From Mycobacterium sp. SMC-4 (lineage in GTDB: Bacteria > Actinomycetota > Actinomycetes > Mycobacteriales > Mycobacteriaceae), in contig NZ_CP079869.1 in the NCBI RefSeq assembly GCF_025263265.1, forward strand, positions 5,208,001 to 5,272,000: DNA of 64,000 bases, given 5' to 3'. A program made the position numbers and the translations under genes. The notes under the pieces are model-generated. The model had not been told where the DNA came from. It saw nothing but the letters and a program-made list of their open reading frames with translations, and did no database searches. The number at the start of each line of letters is the position of its first letter. The stretch's first letter is position 1. Positions 34,543 through 41,877 of this stretch are shown one piece after another.

Positions 34543-35304
34543 ATGGCTTCAACGGCACCGAGCACGGCAGAACGGATCCGCAGCCTGTGCGCACGCTCGT
34601 GTAGCGCGATCATCGCGGTCGAGGGACTGGATCCGACGCCGACGCCCGTGCACCACCTGCTGCGTGACGGATCCTTCGCGATCACCGCTCCGGCAGCCGA
34701 GGTGCTCAACGCCAAGGTGGTCTCGGCCGGACACGGTGGCGTGCAAGCCATGCTCGAAATGACCGATTACGCGCCGCTGCCGTTGCGTGAGCCGGTGCGC
34801 TCGCTGGTCTGGATTCAGGGCAGGCTCAGCGAGGTTCCCGCCAGCAGCGTGCCTGCGATACTCGACCTCATTGCCACCGCAGACCCCAATCCCGCTCTGC
34901 TGGAGGTCAATTCGGACCACGCCCTGATGCGACTGGACATCGAGTCGATCGTGGTCGCCGATTCCACCGGTGCCGAGTCTGTGCCGCTGGCTGCACTGCT
35001 GGGCGCGAACCCCGATCCGTTCTGCGCCATGGAGTCCTGCTGGCTGCAACACATGGAATCGGCGCACCGCGACATCGTCGACCGGCTGGCGGCTCGGCTG
35101 CCCACCTCGCTGCGCCGGGGCCGGGTGCGCCCTCTGGGCCTGGACCGCTACGGCGTGCAACTGCGCATCGAAGCCGAGGACGGGGACCGCGACGTGCGCC
35201 TGCCCTTCACCAAGCCCGTCGACGACGTTTCCGGACTGAGCCAGGCCATCCGCGTGCTGATGGGCTGCCCGTTCCTGAACGGGCTACGAGCACGCGGGGT
35301 CTAG
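34543..35304 (+). CDS. DUF2470 protein, iron-regulated (Rv3839-like)
   Basis: A 253-residue protein. The N-terminal half resembles the split-barrel flavin/heme-binding fold of the HugZ/pyridoxamine oxidase group. The C-terminal half is a DUF2470 domain with its conserved start (CWLQHMESAHRDIVDRL) and FTKPVDD near the end. Such proteins are linked to heme binding or heme degradation. An IdeR box just upstream shows iron repression. ATG 34543 has AAAGG 7 bases upstream; a GTG directly before it is in frame. It is followed after 10 bp by a CPBP membrane protein. Confidence 0.86.
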   Translation: MASTAPSTAERIRSLCARSCSAIIAVEGLDPTPTPVHHLLRDGSFAITAPAAEVLNAKVVSAGHGGVQAMLEMTDYAPLPLREPVRSLVWIQGRLSEVPASSVPAILDLIATADPNPALLEVNSDHALMRLDIESIVVADSTGAESVPLAALLGANPDPFCAMESCWLQHMESAHRDIVDRLAARLPTSLRRGRVRPLGLDRYGVQLRIEAEDGDRDVRLPFTKPVDDVSGLSQAIRVLMGCPFLNGLRARGV

Positions 35305-35314
35305 CCTTGCTGCG

Positions 35315-36082
35315 GTGAGCGGGTCTCCGGACGACCTCGACGCCGCGGCGCGACGCGCCCTGCGCATCGAGGTGGCCGTCGTGCTGGCGGTTACCTTCGC
35401 CTTGAGCGCCTACACCGCGCTGCTGAGGCTCATCGAAGGCGTGCTGCTCGGACTGTCGGACCAGACCGTCGCGATCAATCCGCGTCGATCACCGTTCGAC
35501 CTCATCGACCTCGGCCTGAACCTGGCCGCGTTGTTCCAGCTGCTCGCCTGGGGGGCATTGGCGGTGTACCTGCTGTGGCGCAGCGGACACGGTCCGAGCA
35601 GCATCGGCCTGGGTCGGATCCGTTGGCGCGGGGACGTTCTCGGCGGCATCGGACTCGCGCTACTCATCGGCATACCCGGCCTGGCGCTGTACCAGATCGC
35701 CCGGACTCTCGGCGTGAACGCCTCGGTCGAACCCGCCGAGCTCAACGACACATGGTGGCGTATCGCGGTGCTGCTGCTGCTCTCTTTCGGCAACGGCTGG
35801 GCCGAGGAAGTCGTTGTGGTCGGATTTCTGCTCACCCGGTTTCGGCAATTACGCGTCAACCCGTGGATCGCACTGGTGGTGTCGAGCCTGCTGCGCGGCG
35901 TCTACCACCTCTACCAGGGATTCGGCGCCGGACTGGGCAACGTCGCGATGGGCCTGATCTTCGGCTATGTGTGGCAGCGCACGGGACGGCTGTGGCCACT
36001 GATCATCGCCCACACGCTGATCGACGCCGTGGCATTCGTCGGGTACTCGCTGCTGGCGGGGCAACTGGGCTGGCTGCGCTGA
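35315..36082 (+). CDS. CPBP-family membrane protein (Abi-type protease fold)
   Basis: A 255-residue polytopic membrane protein with the CPBP glutamic protease fold (Rce1/Abi). Motif 1 is EEVVVVGFLLTR (EE present, but Val stands where most members have Arg), motif 2 is RGVYHLYQG and motif 3 is IIAHTLIDA. About seven transmembrane helices are visible. It starts with GTG 10 bp after the iron-regulated DUF2470 gene and is probably in the same operon, so it may share the iron response. The substrate is unknown. Confidence 0.85.
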   Translation: MSGSPDDLDAAARRALRIEVAVVLAVTFALSAYTALLRLIEGVLLGLSDQTVAINPRRSPFDLIDLGLNLAALFQLLAWGALAVYLLWRSGHGPSSIGLGRIRWRGDVLGGIGLALLIGIPGLALYQIARTLGVNASVEPAELNDTWWRIAVLLLLSFGNGWAEEVVVVGFLLTRFRQLRVNPWIALVVSSLLRGVYHLYQGFGAGLGNVAMGLIFGYVWQRTGRLWPLIIAHTLIDAVAFVGYSLLAGQLGWLR

Positions 36083-36100
36083 GCCGACTAACCTCTTTCT

Positions 36101-37363
36101 GTGACCGGAGGAGGTGCACCGGACCGGCGCGAGCCGCCGCACGTGATCCGGCGCGACCCGAACTACCGCCCGGTGTGGCCGCCCAACCCGCCCACACCGC
36201 CACGCCGGCGCACGCCTGCCCCGCCACCACCACGCCGGTCCGCTCCCCCGCCACCACCGCCGCCGCCACCCCCACCGGTGCGGCACCGTGGGCCGAACCC
36301 GCGGCCACCGAAACCGATGCGGCCGGCGCCACCCGCACCACGGGCCCAGCCGCCGCGCCGTCCGGCGCCGCCTCCGGGCCCGCCGCCCCGGCCACCACAC
36401 CGCCGCCGGCGCCGCTGGCCGCGGATCGTGCTGGCCTGCCTGCTGGTGATGATCGCCGGGACCGTGGCCACCGGCGTGTGGATCGACACCGCCTTGAACA
36501 GGGTCGTCGCACTGCCCGACTATCCGGGCCGGCCGACCGCGGGCAAGGGCACCACGTGGCTGCTGGTCGGTTCCGACAGCCGCAGCGACCTCACCGTTGA
36601 GCAACAGGCCGCGCTGGCCACCGGTGGGGACCTGGGCAACAGCCGCACCGACACCATCCTGCTCGTACACCTGCCCGGCCTGGGTTCGTCGAGCACGGCG
36701 ACCGTGGTGTCGCTGCCGCGCGACTCTTACGTCGAGATCCCGGGCTACGGCAGCGACAAGATCAACGCCGCATACTCCGTCGGCCGAGCACCGTTGCTGG
36801 CCCAAACGGTCGAACAGGCCACCGGTCTGCGCATCGACCACTATGCCGAAATCGGTTTCGGCGGGTTCGCCCGCCTGGTGGACGCGGTCGGCGGGGTGAC
36901 GGTCTGCCCCTCCGAACCGATCAACGACCCGCTGGCGGGTCTCGACCTGGCGGCCGGTTGCCAACGCGTCGACGGCCCCACCGCTCTGGGGTTCGTGCGT
37001 ACCCGCGCCACCCCGCGCGCCGATCTCGATCGGATGGTCAACCAACGACAGTTCATCTCCGCGCTGGTGCAGCGGGCCGCGAGCCCCGCGGTGTTTCTGA
37101 ACCCGCTGCGCTGGTATCCGATGGCCCGCGGCGTCGCCGACACCCTCACTGTCGGCGCCGGTGACCACATCTGGGACCTGATCCGGTTGGGCGGGGCCCT
37201 GCGCGGGGACGTGCTGACGGTCACCGTGCCGATCGCAGAGTTCACCCACAACGGGTCCGGCGCCATCGTGGTGTGGGACAGCTCGACCGCCACGGAGCTC
37301 TTTGCGGCGCTGGCGACCGACACGCCCCTACCCCAGCACCTGCTGGACGCCGCCGATCCCTAG
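36101..37363 (+). CDS. LCP-family (LytR-CpsA-Psr) cell wall ligase
   Basis: A 420-residue protein with a Pro/Arg-rich cytoplasmic tail (about 1-105), one transmembrane helix (IVLACLLVMIAGTVATGVW) and an extracytoplasmic LCP domain: LLVGSDSRSD, SRTDTILLVHLP, VSLPRDSYVEIPGYGSDKINAAY and FVRTRATPRADLDRMVNQRQFI, with the Arg and Asp residues that bind the lipid pyrophosphate. LCP proteins attach arabinogalactan to peptidoglycan in mycobacteria. The Pro runs near residues 50-60 are low-complexity. Start GTG 36101 lacks a clear SD. Confidence 0.9.
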   Translation: MTGGGAPDRREPPHVIRRDPNYRPVWPPNPPTPPRRRTPAPPPPRRSAPPPPPPPPPPPVRHRGPNPRPPKPMRPAPPAPRAQPPRRPAPPPGPPPRPPHRRRRRWPRIVLACLLVMIAGTVATGVWIDTALNRVVALPDYPGRPTAGKGTTWLLVGSDSRSDLTVEQQAALATGGDLGNSRTDTILLVHLPGLGSSSTATVVSLPRDSYVEIPGYGSDKINAAYSVGRAPLLAQTVEQATGLRIDHYAEIGFGGFARLVDAVGGVTVCPSEPINDPLAGLDLAAGCQRVDGPTALGFVRTRATPRADLDRMVNQRQFISALVQRAASPAVFLNPLRWYPMARGVADTLTVGAGDHIWDLIRLGGALRGDVLTVTVPIAEFTHNGSGAIVVWDSSTATELFAALATDTPLPQHLLDAADP

Positions 37364-37429
37364 CGTCTAGCAAACTTTCTGAGGCCAGTCGGCAGCCGGT
37401 GTAGCGGGCATCACACCACCTCTCCAAAC

Positions 37430-37466
37430 TAAGGCGACCCTTGGCTTATTTAGGCCGACCTTGGCT
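37430..37466 (+). promoter_or_regulatory. Tandem direct repeat upstream of ferritin gene, possible degenerate IdeR sites
   Basis: Two 17-bp copies, TAAGGCGACCCTTGGCT (37430-37446) and TTAGGCCGACCTTGGCT (37450-37466), repeat with a 20-bp period, 34 bp upstream of the ferritin ATG. They resemble IdeR boxes only partly (about 11 of 19 positions for the better one). In M. tuberculosis bfrB is activated by IdeR through tandem sites upstream, so a similar arrangement is plausible. That IdeR binds here is inference. Confidence 0.45.
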
Positions 37467-37500
37467 GACAATGCCCTCTGACCTGCTCTATTTTGGAGAT

Positions 37501-38058
37501 ATGACCACGACAGCTGTACTCGACGATGCACTCGACACCAAGTTCCACGGCCTGCTGCACGACCAGGTGCGCAGCGAACTCGGCGCGTCGCAGCAGTATC
37601 TGGCCATCGCCGTGCATTTCGACGCCGCCGACCTGCCTCAGCTGGCCAAGCTGTTCTACCGGCAGTCGGTCGAGGAACGTAACCACGCGATGATGCTGGT
37701 CCGCTATCTGGTCGACCGGGGTGTGCCCGTCGAGATCCCGTCGCTGGAGCCGGTGCGCAACGCCTTCGACACCCCCCGCGACGCGATCGGCGTGGCACTC
37801 GACCTCGAGCGCGCCGTCACCGACCAGTTCAGCCGGCTGGCGGCCACCGCCGGTGACGAGGGCGACTACCTCGGCGAGCAGTTCGTGCAGTGGTTCCTCA
37901 AGGAGCAGGTCGAGGAGGTGGCGTTGATGAGCACCCTGGTCCGGATCGCCGAGCGCGCCGGAGCCGACCTGTTCCATCTCGAGGACTTCGTCGCCCGCGA
38001 GGTCGGCGCATCCTCGGCCGATCCGACGGCACCGAAAGCCGCCGGCGGGTCGTTGTAG
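37501..38058 (+). CDS. bfrB: Ferritin BfrB
   Basis: A 185-residue non-heme ferritin that stores iron in a 24-subunit cage. The ferroxidase-centre residues are in EERNHAMM (Glu and His), the N-terminal Glu of SELGASQQY, and QWFLKEQVEEV. ATG 37501 has GGAG only 2 bases before; the homology with known BfrB begins right after it (DTKFHGLLHDQV). The alternative upstream start would cover the direct repeats. Its 3' end faces glpQ1 with a 26-bp gap. Confidence 0.95.
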   Translation: MTTTAVLDDALDTKFHGLLHDQVRSELGASQQYLAIAVHFDAADLPQLAKLFYRQSVEERNHAMMLVRYLVDRGVPVEIPSLEPVRNAFDTPRDAIGVALDLERAVTDQFSRLAATAGDEGDYLGEQFVQWFLKEQVEEVALMSTLVRIAERAGADLFHLEDFVAREVGASSADPTAPKAAGGSL

Positions 38059-38084
38059 GTCCCGGTGATCGGGGCCGGTCGGGT

Positions 38085-38906
38085 TCAGTCCCGGCCGGCG
38101 CAGGTCAACCCGTCTTGGAGCCAGGCCTTCGTCCGCCCCGGATGGTTCGTCGCGATCCAGCCCACTCCCAGATCGCGGCAGTACTGCACATCCTCGTAGT
38201 GATCGACCGTCCAGCAATACAGCGCACGTCCCTGAGCTGCGGCGCGGTCCACCAGCTCGGGATGTTCCCGCAGCGTCGCGATCGACGGTCCCACCGCCGT
38301 GGCCCCGACGGTGGTGGCTGCGCTGCCGCCCACATAGCGTGACGTTTCACCGAGCAGAACCGTCGGCAGCATCGGCGCGGCGCGCCTGATCCGCCAGACC
38401 GCTGCGGCCGAGAACGACATCACCACTGCCCGGGACAGGTCCGCCGACAACGGCGCCGCGATGCCGTAACGCTGCAGCAGGGCCAATACTTTGGTCTCCA
38501 CCAGCGCGCCATAGCGGACCGGATGCTTGGTTTCGATGAAGAGTTTGACCGGACGGTTCCAGTCGAGCACCAACTCCACCAGCTCATCAAGGGTCAACAA
38601 GCCGGTGTCACCGTGGCTGCCATCAGCGCGCCAACTCGGATGCCAGGCGCCGTAGTCGAGCTCCCGCAGCTGATCCAGCGTCATGTCGCTGACCAACCCG
38701 GTGCCGTTGGACGTGCGGTCGAGCCGGCGATCATGGACGCAGACCAGGTGCCCGTCACGGGTCAGCCGTACGTCGCACTCCACCCCGTCTGCGCCTTCTT
38801 CCAGCGCCCGCTCATAGGCCGCCCGGGTGTGTTCGGGAAGATCTGCCGAGGCGCCGCGGTGGGCCACCACGAACGGGTGGCCGCCGCCGGCCGGGGCAGA
38901 ACTCAT
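38085..38906 (-). CDS. glpQ1: Glycerophosphodiester phosphodiesterase GlpQ1
   Basis: A 273-residue GDPD enzyme that splits glycerophosphodiesters to glycerol-3-phosphate and alcohol. The TIM-barrel catalytic residues are visible: AHRGAS near the start, ADGVECDVRLTRDG (Glu and Asp for the metal), and VHDRRLDRTSNG (second His). ATG 38906 lies 4 bp after the upstream gene's stop codon; a start further upstream (38942) would overlap that gene. No signal peptide, so cytosolic. Matches Rv3842c by position. Confidence 0.93.
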   Translation of the reverse strand: MSSAPAGGGHPFVVAHRGASADLPEHTRAAYERALEEGADGVECDVRLTRDGHLVCVHDRRLDRTSNGTGLVSDMTLDQLRELDYGAWHPSWRADGSHGDTGLLTLDELVELVLDWNRPVKLFIETKHPVRYGALVETKVLALLQRYGIAAPLSADLSRAVVMSFSAAAVWRIRRAAPMLPTVLLGETSRYVGGSAATTVGATAVGPSIATLREHPELVDRAAAQGRALYCWTVDHYEDVQYCRDLGVGWIATNHPGRTKAWLQDGLTCAGRD

Positions 38907-38910
38907 AGGC

Positions 38911-39957
38911 CTATGCTGCCGGGTTCCGGTCCCGCGCTTCAACCGCTCGGCCGTCGTCGGTCGTCTCAGCTGCAGGTTCTACCGACCGCTGATCGTCCGG
39001 TCGCACCGCCACAGGCACCCAGCGCTTCGACGGCCGTTCCACCGGCTGACGCTCGAAGCCCAGGAGCACCTGCAGCGCCAGCAACAGCGCCGCCAAACCG
39101 AACAGATAGGCCACGATCGAGGCCACCGTGTTATCGGCAATCCCCTGGGGGTCGGTGGTGAAACTGGTGGCGATCGAGAAGACCGACACCACAGTGCTGG
39201 CCACCCACACCAGCCACCACGCCACGATCGGACCGCGCAGCCACCTCTGGCGCGACTCGGCGTCGGCGAGTTCGATCACGTACACCGGCGCCCACGCCAG
39301 GTTCACCACCGGGATCAGGCAACCGGCACGCAGCGCCCACACCGGCCGCGGGTCCTGCTGACCAAGGTGCGCGAAGGCCGCGGCCCGCCGGGCGATCAGC
39401 CAGTTCGTCAGCACCACCGCACTGGCCACGATCATGAAGCCCGCAATGACACTGACGGCCACACCGCCCCAGGTCGCCGCTCCGGCCACCCACGGGTTGA
39501 GCAGTACCGAGCGGTTGACGATGAGCAGGATGTAGCGCACCAGGTGCACAAACGCCGCGGCGCCGAGCACCGCCATGGCGGTCACGATGGTCATCCGGAC
39601 AGCAGTGGCCGACGGGCCGGTGCGCACCGGTTCCCGGCTCGCCGGCTCGTCGAAGTGCTCGACGAGGCCCCAGCGCGGGATGGCCGAATAGCGCGGCGTG
39701 GGGCCGAGGTCACGACGCCGACGGCGCGGTGGCGGCGGGGCGCCGGGGCGCACCGCCACCCAACGAAGACCGGCAGGCAACGACGGCGCGGGACGGCTGT
39801 CGGTGCGGGCACCGGCGGGCTGCGCCGGTCGTCCCCAGCCCGCGGTCGGTGCGGGACCCGAGGGCGCCAGCAGGGCGCCGCGACAGCGTGGGCACCACAC
39901 CCGCTGCCGGTCGCGCACATTCCACCGCGTCCCACACTGGGAACACACTTGGATCAT
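38911..39957 (-). CDS. DUF4328 membrane protein with N-terminal zinc ribbon (Rv3843c-like)
   Basis: A 348-residue protein. The N-terminus has a zinc-ribbon-like CSQCGTRW...CPRC, followed by a Pro-rich linker and a membrane domain with about six helices typical of DUF4328, and an acidic C-terminal tail. ATG 39957 is chosen because the zinc ribbon starts directly there. Function unknown. It precedes glpQ1 by 4 bp on the same strand, so they are likely cotranscribed. Confidence 0.82.
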   Translation of the reverse strand: MIQVCSQCGTRWNVRDRQRVWCPRCRGALLAPSGPAPTAGWGRPAQPAGARTDSRPAPSLPAGLRWVAVRPGAPPPPRRRRRDLGPTPRYSAIPRWGLVEHFDEPASREPVRTGPSATAVRMTIVTAMAVLGAAAFVHLVRYILLIVNRSVLLNPWVAGAATWGGVAVSVIAGFMIVASAVVLTNWLIARRAAAFAHLGQQDPRPVWALRAGCLIPVVNLAWAPVYVIELADAESRQRWLRGPIVAWWLVWVASTVVSVFSIATSFTTDPQGIADNTVASIVAYLFGLAALLLALQVLLGFERQPVERPSKRWVPVAVRPDDQRSVEPAAETTDDGRAVEARDRNPAA

Positions 39958-39995
39958 CGCACCAGGATAGAGCGACTGCGCCCGGCGGGGACCGG

Positions 39996-40346
39996 TCAGA
40001 CCGAGCCCACCGCACCGCTGTCGGTGACCACCGCGCGACCGGCGCCCATCCACGCCAACATGCCGCCGGTGACGTTGACCGGCTCGAAACCGCGCTGGGC
40101 CAGGTATTGGGCCACCCGGTAGGAGCGGCCACCAACGTGGCAGACCACGAACAGCTGGGCTTCACGATCGATCTCGTCGAGGCGGGCCGGGATGTCGCCC
40201 ATCGGGATGTGCCGGGCGCCCGGCACATGGCCGCGCTGCCACTCGTCGTCCTCCCGGACGTCCAGCAACACCACCGACGCGTCGAACGTCGTCGGCACCT
40301 CACCGATCTCTGCCTGCCGTACACCGGCATCGTCTGGCCCGTCCAT
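39996..40346 (-). CDS. Rhodanese-domain protein
   Basis: A 116-residue single rhodanese domain. The active-site loop VCHVGGRSYRVAQYL contains the catalytic Cys and the loop Arg, so it should be able to carry a persulfide. Other conserved parts are LLDVREDDEWQRGHVPGARHIPMGD. The acceptor is unknown. ATG 40346 has GAGG 3 bases upstream; an ATG three codons earlier is also in frame. It lies 38 bp upstream of the DUF4328 gene on the same strand. Confidence 0.9.
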   Translation of the reverse strand: MDGPDDAGVRQAEIGEVPTTFDASVVLLDVREDDEWQRGHVPGARHIPMGDIPARLDEIDREAQLFVVCHVGGRSYRVAQYLAQRGFEPVNVTGGMLAWMGAGRAVVTDSGAVGSV

Positions 40347-40417
40347 AGGCCTCATGCTGACACGCCGACGTGACCGGGGCCACAATTCGCGGCAGCAATT
40401 GCGGCGCCGGCACCAAC

Positions 40418-40516
40418 CTATCCACAGTTTCCACAGGTTCATCCACAGGCAATTCGGGCCGCCCACGCCCACCGAGGCCGGTCAGCCCGGCCTCAGCTCC
40501 GCACCGTTGTGGATAA
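40418..40516. promoter_or_regulatory. Cluster of DnaA-box-like sites in a gene-free stretch
   Basis: The 389-bp stretch 40347-40735 has no supported gene. It contains CTATCCACA (40418-40426), GTTTCCACA (40427-40435), TCATCCACA (40439-40447) and, on the minus strand, a perfect TTATCCACA (40508-40516). The first three are on one strand with near-regular spacing. Further on, a TATGAT at 40647-40652 could be a -10 element for the downstream small gene. No dnaA, dnaN or AT-rich unwinding region is present, so it is not the chromosomal origin. Confidence 0.6.
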
Positions 40517-40735
40517 CGACAAACCGCGGCGCTCCGTGTTTTCACAGCTCGCCAACAGGCCGAGCGAAATTGCTCGATAGGCTAACCAAATGTGCTGTCG
40601 GGGCTGGCGGTCCTAGCCTGATTTTCCCGCAGCGAACAAATAGGGTTATGATCGGCGTCACAGGGGTCGTGTGTGACTGATCTCACTGAATCAGGAACCG
40701 GGGGAGAGAGTAAGCGTGCAGGTGAGGAGCTTTTG

Positions 40736-40891
40736 ATGTCGTCGTCGATGGGTTCGGGGTCTGCTTTCCCCCCTTCGGAGTGGCAGTCCTCCTCGCGCGC
40801 CTACACCCGCAGCCAGTTGATGGCGTTGTTGCGTGCCGGGGTGATCGCCATCGTGCTGCTGGGCGTCCTGGCCCTGCTCGTACTGTTCTGA
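40736..40891 (+). CDS. Small single-span membrane protein
   Basis: A 51-residue protein with a Ser-rich N-terminus and one C-terminal transmembrane helix (AGVIAIVLLGVLALLVLF). ATG 40736 is chosen because GAGGAG lies 6 bases upstream; an in-frame GTG at 40673 would add 21 residues. Function unknown. The gene ends 9 bp from the convergent sodX stop. It lies downstream of the DnaA-box cluster. Confidence 0.65.
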   Translation: MSSSMGSGSAFPPSEWQSSSRAYTRSQLMALLRAGVIAIVLLGVLALLVLF

Positions 40892-40900
40892 TCCGACCGG

Positions 40901-41266
40901 TCACACTCCGTCGGGTCGCAAGACGCTGATGCGCCATCCGCGGACCGCCAGCACCACCCGGTAGGACTCGGCGGCCGGCACCCATCCGAAATGCCGCGAA
41001 TCAGTGGCACCGAGCGCCGCCTGATTATCTGATCGCGCCTCGAACATCGACGCGGCCTCGGTCACCCGAACCGCGCCGACCCGCTTCACCAGATACATCG
41101 CACGTCCCCGCGGGTCGCGGAAAACCCGCACCTGACCGGGCCTGACGTCACCAGAGCGCACAGCCAGCAATCCGTCCCCGGGTCGCAGCGCCGGCCCCAT
41201 GGAGTCCTCGACGACGACGAATCTGCGCAGCGGCCATCGCGATCGGAGCCCATGGTGCCACCGCAT
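40901..41266 (-). CDS. sodX: Nickel superoxide dismutase maturation protease SodX
   Basis: A 121-residue signal-peptidase-like (S26) protein. The catalytic serine is in VEDSMGPALRPGD and the lysine in AMYLVKRVG, followed by DSRHFGWVP as in LexA/signal-peptidase folds. SodX is thought to remove the propeptide of Ni-SOD so the new N-terminal His can bind nickel. It is divergent from sodN with only 22 bp between the two start codons. No SD is seen before its ATG, so the mRNA may be leaderless. No clear transmembrane helix, so it should act in the cytosol. Confidence 0.88.
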   Translation of the reverse strand: MRWHHGLRSRWPLRRFVVVEDSMGPALRPGDGLLAVRSGDVRPGQVRVFRDPRGRAMYLVKRVGAVRVTEAASMFEARSDNQAALGATDSRHFGWVPAAESYRVVLAVRGWRISVLRPDGV

Positions 41267-41288
41267 CGGCTAAGGGTAAGTTAGGGAC

Positions 41289-41711
41289 ATGCTGCATCGA
41301 CTGTTCAACAACGCGACCCCCGCCCACGCCCACTGCGACTTGTTCTGCGGTGTCTACGATCCCGCGCAGGCCAAGATCGAAGCGCTGTCCTGCCTGAAAA
41401 CCATCAAGAAGTACCACGAGTCCGACGACGAGCATTTCAAGACCCGCGCCATCATCATCAAGGAGCGTCAGGCCGGAGAGGTCAAGCACCACCTGACCGT
41501 GCTGTGGGCCGACTTCTTCACCCCGGAGCACTTCGAGCAGTTCCCCAACTTGCACCAGCTGTTCTGGGAAGGCGTCAAGGGCGCCGGCGACATCAAGAAG
41601 TCGCTCGACCCCGCCGTCGCCGAGAATGTCATCAAGATCATCGATCAGATCGCCGATATCTTCTGGCAGACCGACAAGGGCAAGCAGATGGGCGTCTACC
41701 CGCCTGCCTGA
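41289..41711 (+). CDS. sodN: Nickel-dependent superoxide dismutase
   Basis: A 140-residue precursor. A 14-residue propeptide (MLHRLFNNATPAHA) precedes the nickel hook HCDLFCGVYDPAQA; after cleavage by SodX the N-terminal His, Cys2 and Cys6 bind nickel. The usual hook is HCxxPCGxY; here Phe replaces the Pro at position 5. The remaining helical-bundle segments (TRAIIIKERQ, VKHHLTVLWADFF, FPNLHQLFWEG) fit the family. The mature hexamer converts superoxide to hydrogen peroxide and oxygen in the cytosol. It is located where M. tuberculosis has sodA. A strong terminator follows. Confidence 0.95.
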   Translation: MLHRLFNNATPAHAHCDLFCGVYDPAQAKIEALSCLKTIKKYHESDDEHFKTRAIIIKERQAGEVKHHLTVLWADFFTPEHFEQFPNLHQLFWEGVKGAGDIKKSLDPAVAENVIKIIDQIADIFWQTDKGKQMGVYPPA

Positions 41712-41730
41712 GGTCCTCCCACCCGTCCCA

Positions 41731-41767
41731 AACCCGGCTCGGTCTCACGACCGAGCCGGGTTTTTGT
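41731..41767 (+). terminator. Rho-independent terminator after sodN
   Basis: A perfect 13-bp stem (AACCCGGCTCGGT, loop CTCACG, ACCGAGCCGGGTT) followed directly by TTTTTG. It is the clearest intrinsic terminator in the window and isolates sodN from the downstream gene. Confidence 0.95.
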
Positions 41768-41877
41768 TGCGTTAGCACTCAACTCCACTTGCGTGCCAGC
41801 GGGGACCTACCGCATCCTGAGCGCATCGACCCATAGTCGTGTCGGGCATGAGCGCCACATGATCCCGGGAGGCGAGA

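Noticed and set aside
36101..36420. Pro-rich start of the LCP gene as a separate PE/PPE-like protein
   Set aside because: It is in frame with the LCP domain, and no PE or PPE motif is present; it is a cytoplasmic low-complexity tail.
40418..40516. Chromosomal origin of replication
   Set aside because: DnaA-like boxes are present but there is no dnaA, dnaN, rpmH or AT-rich unwinding region.
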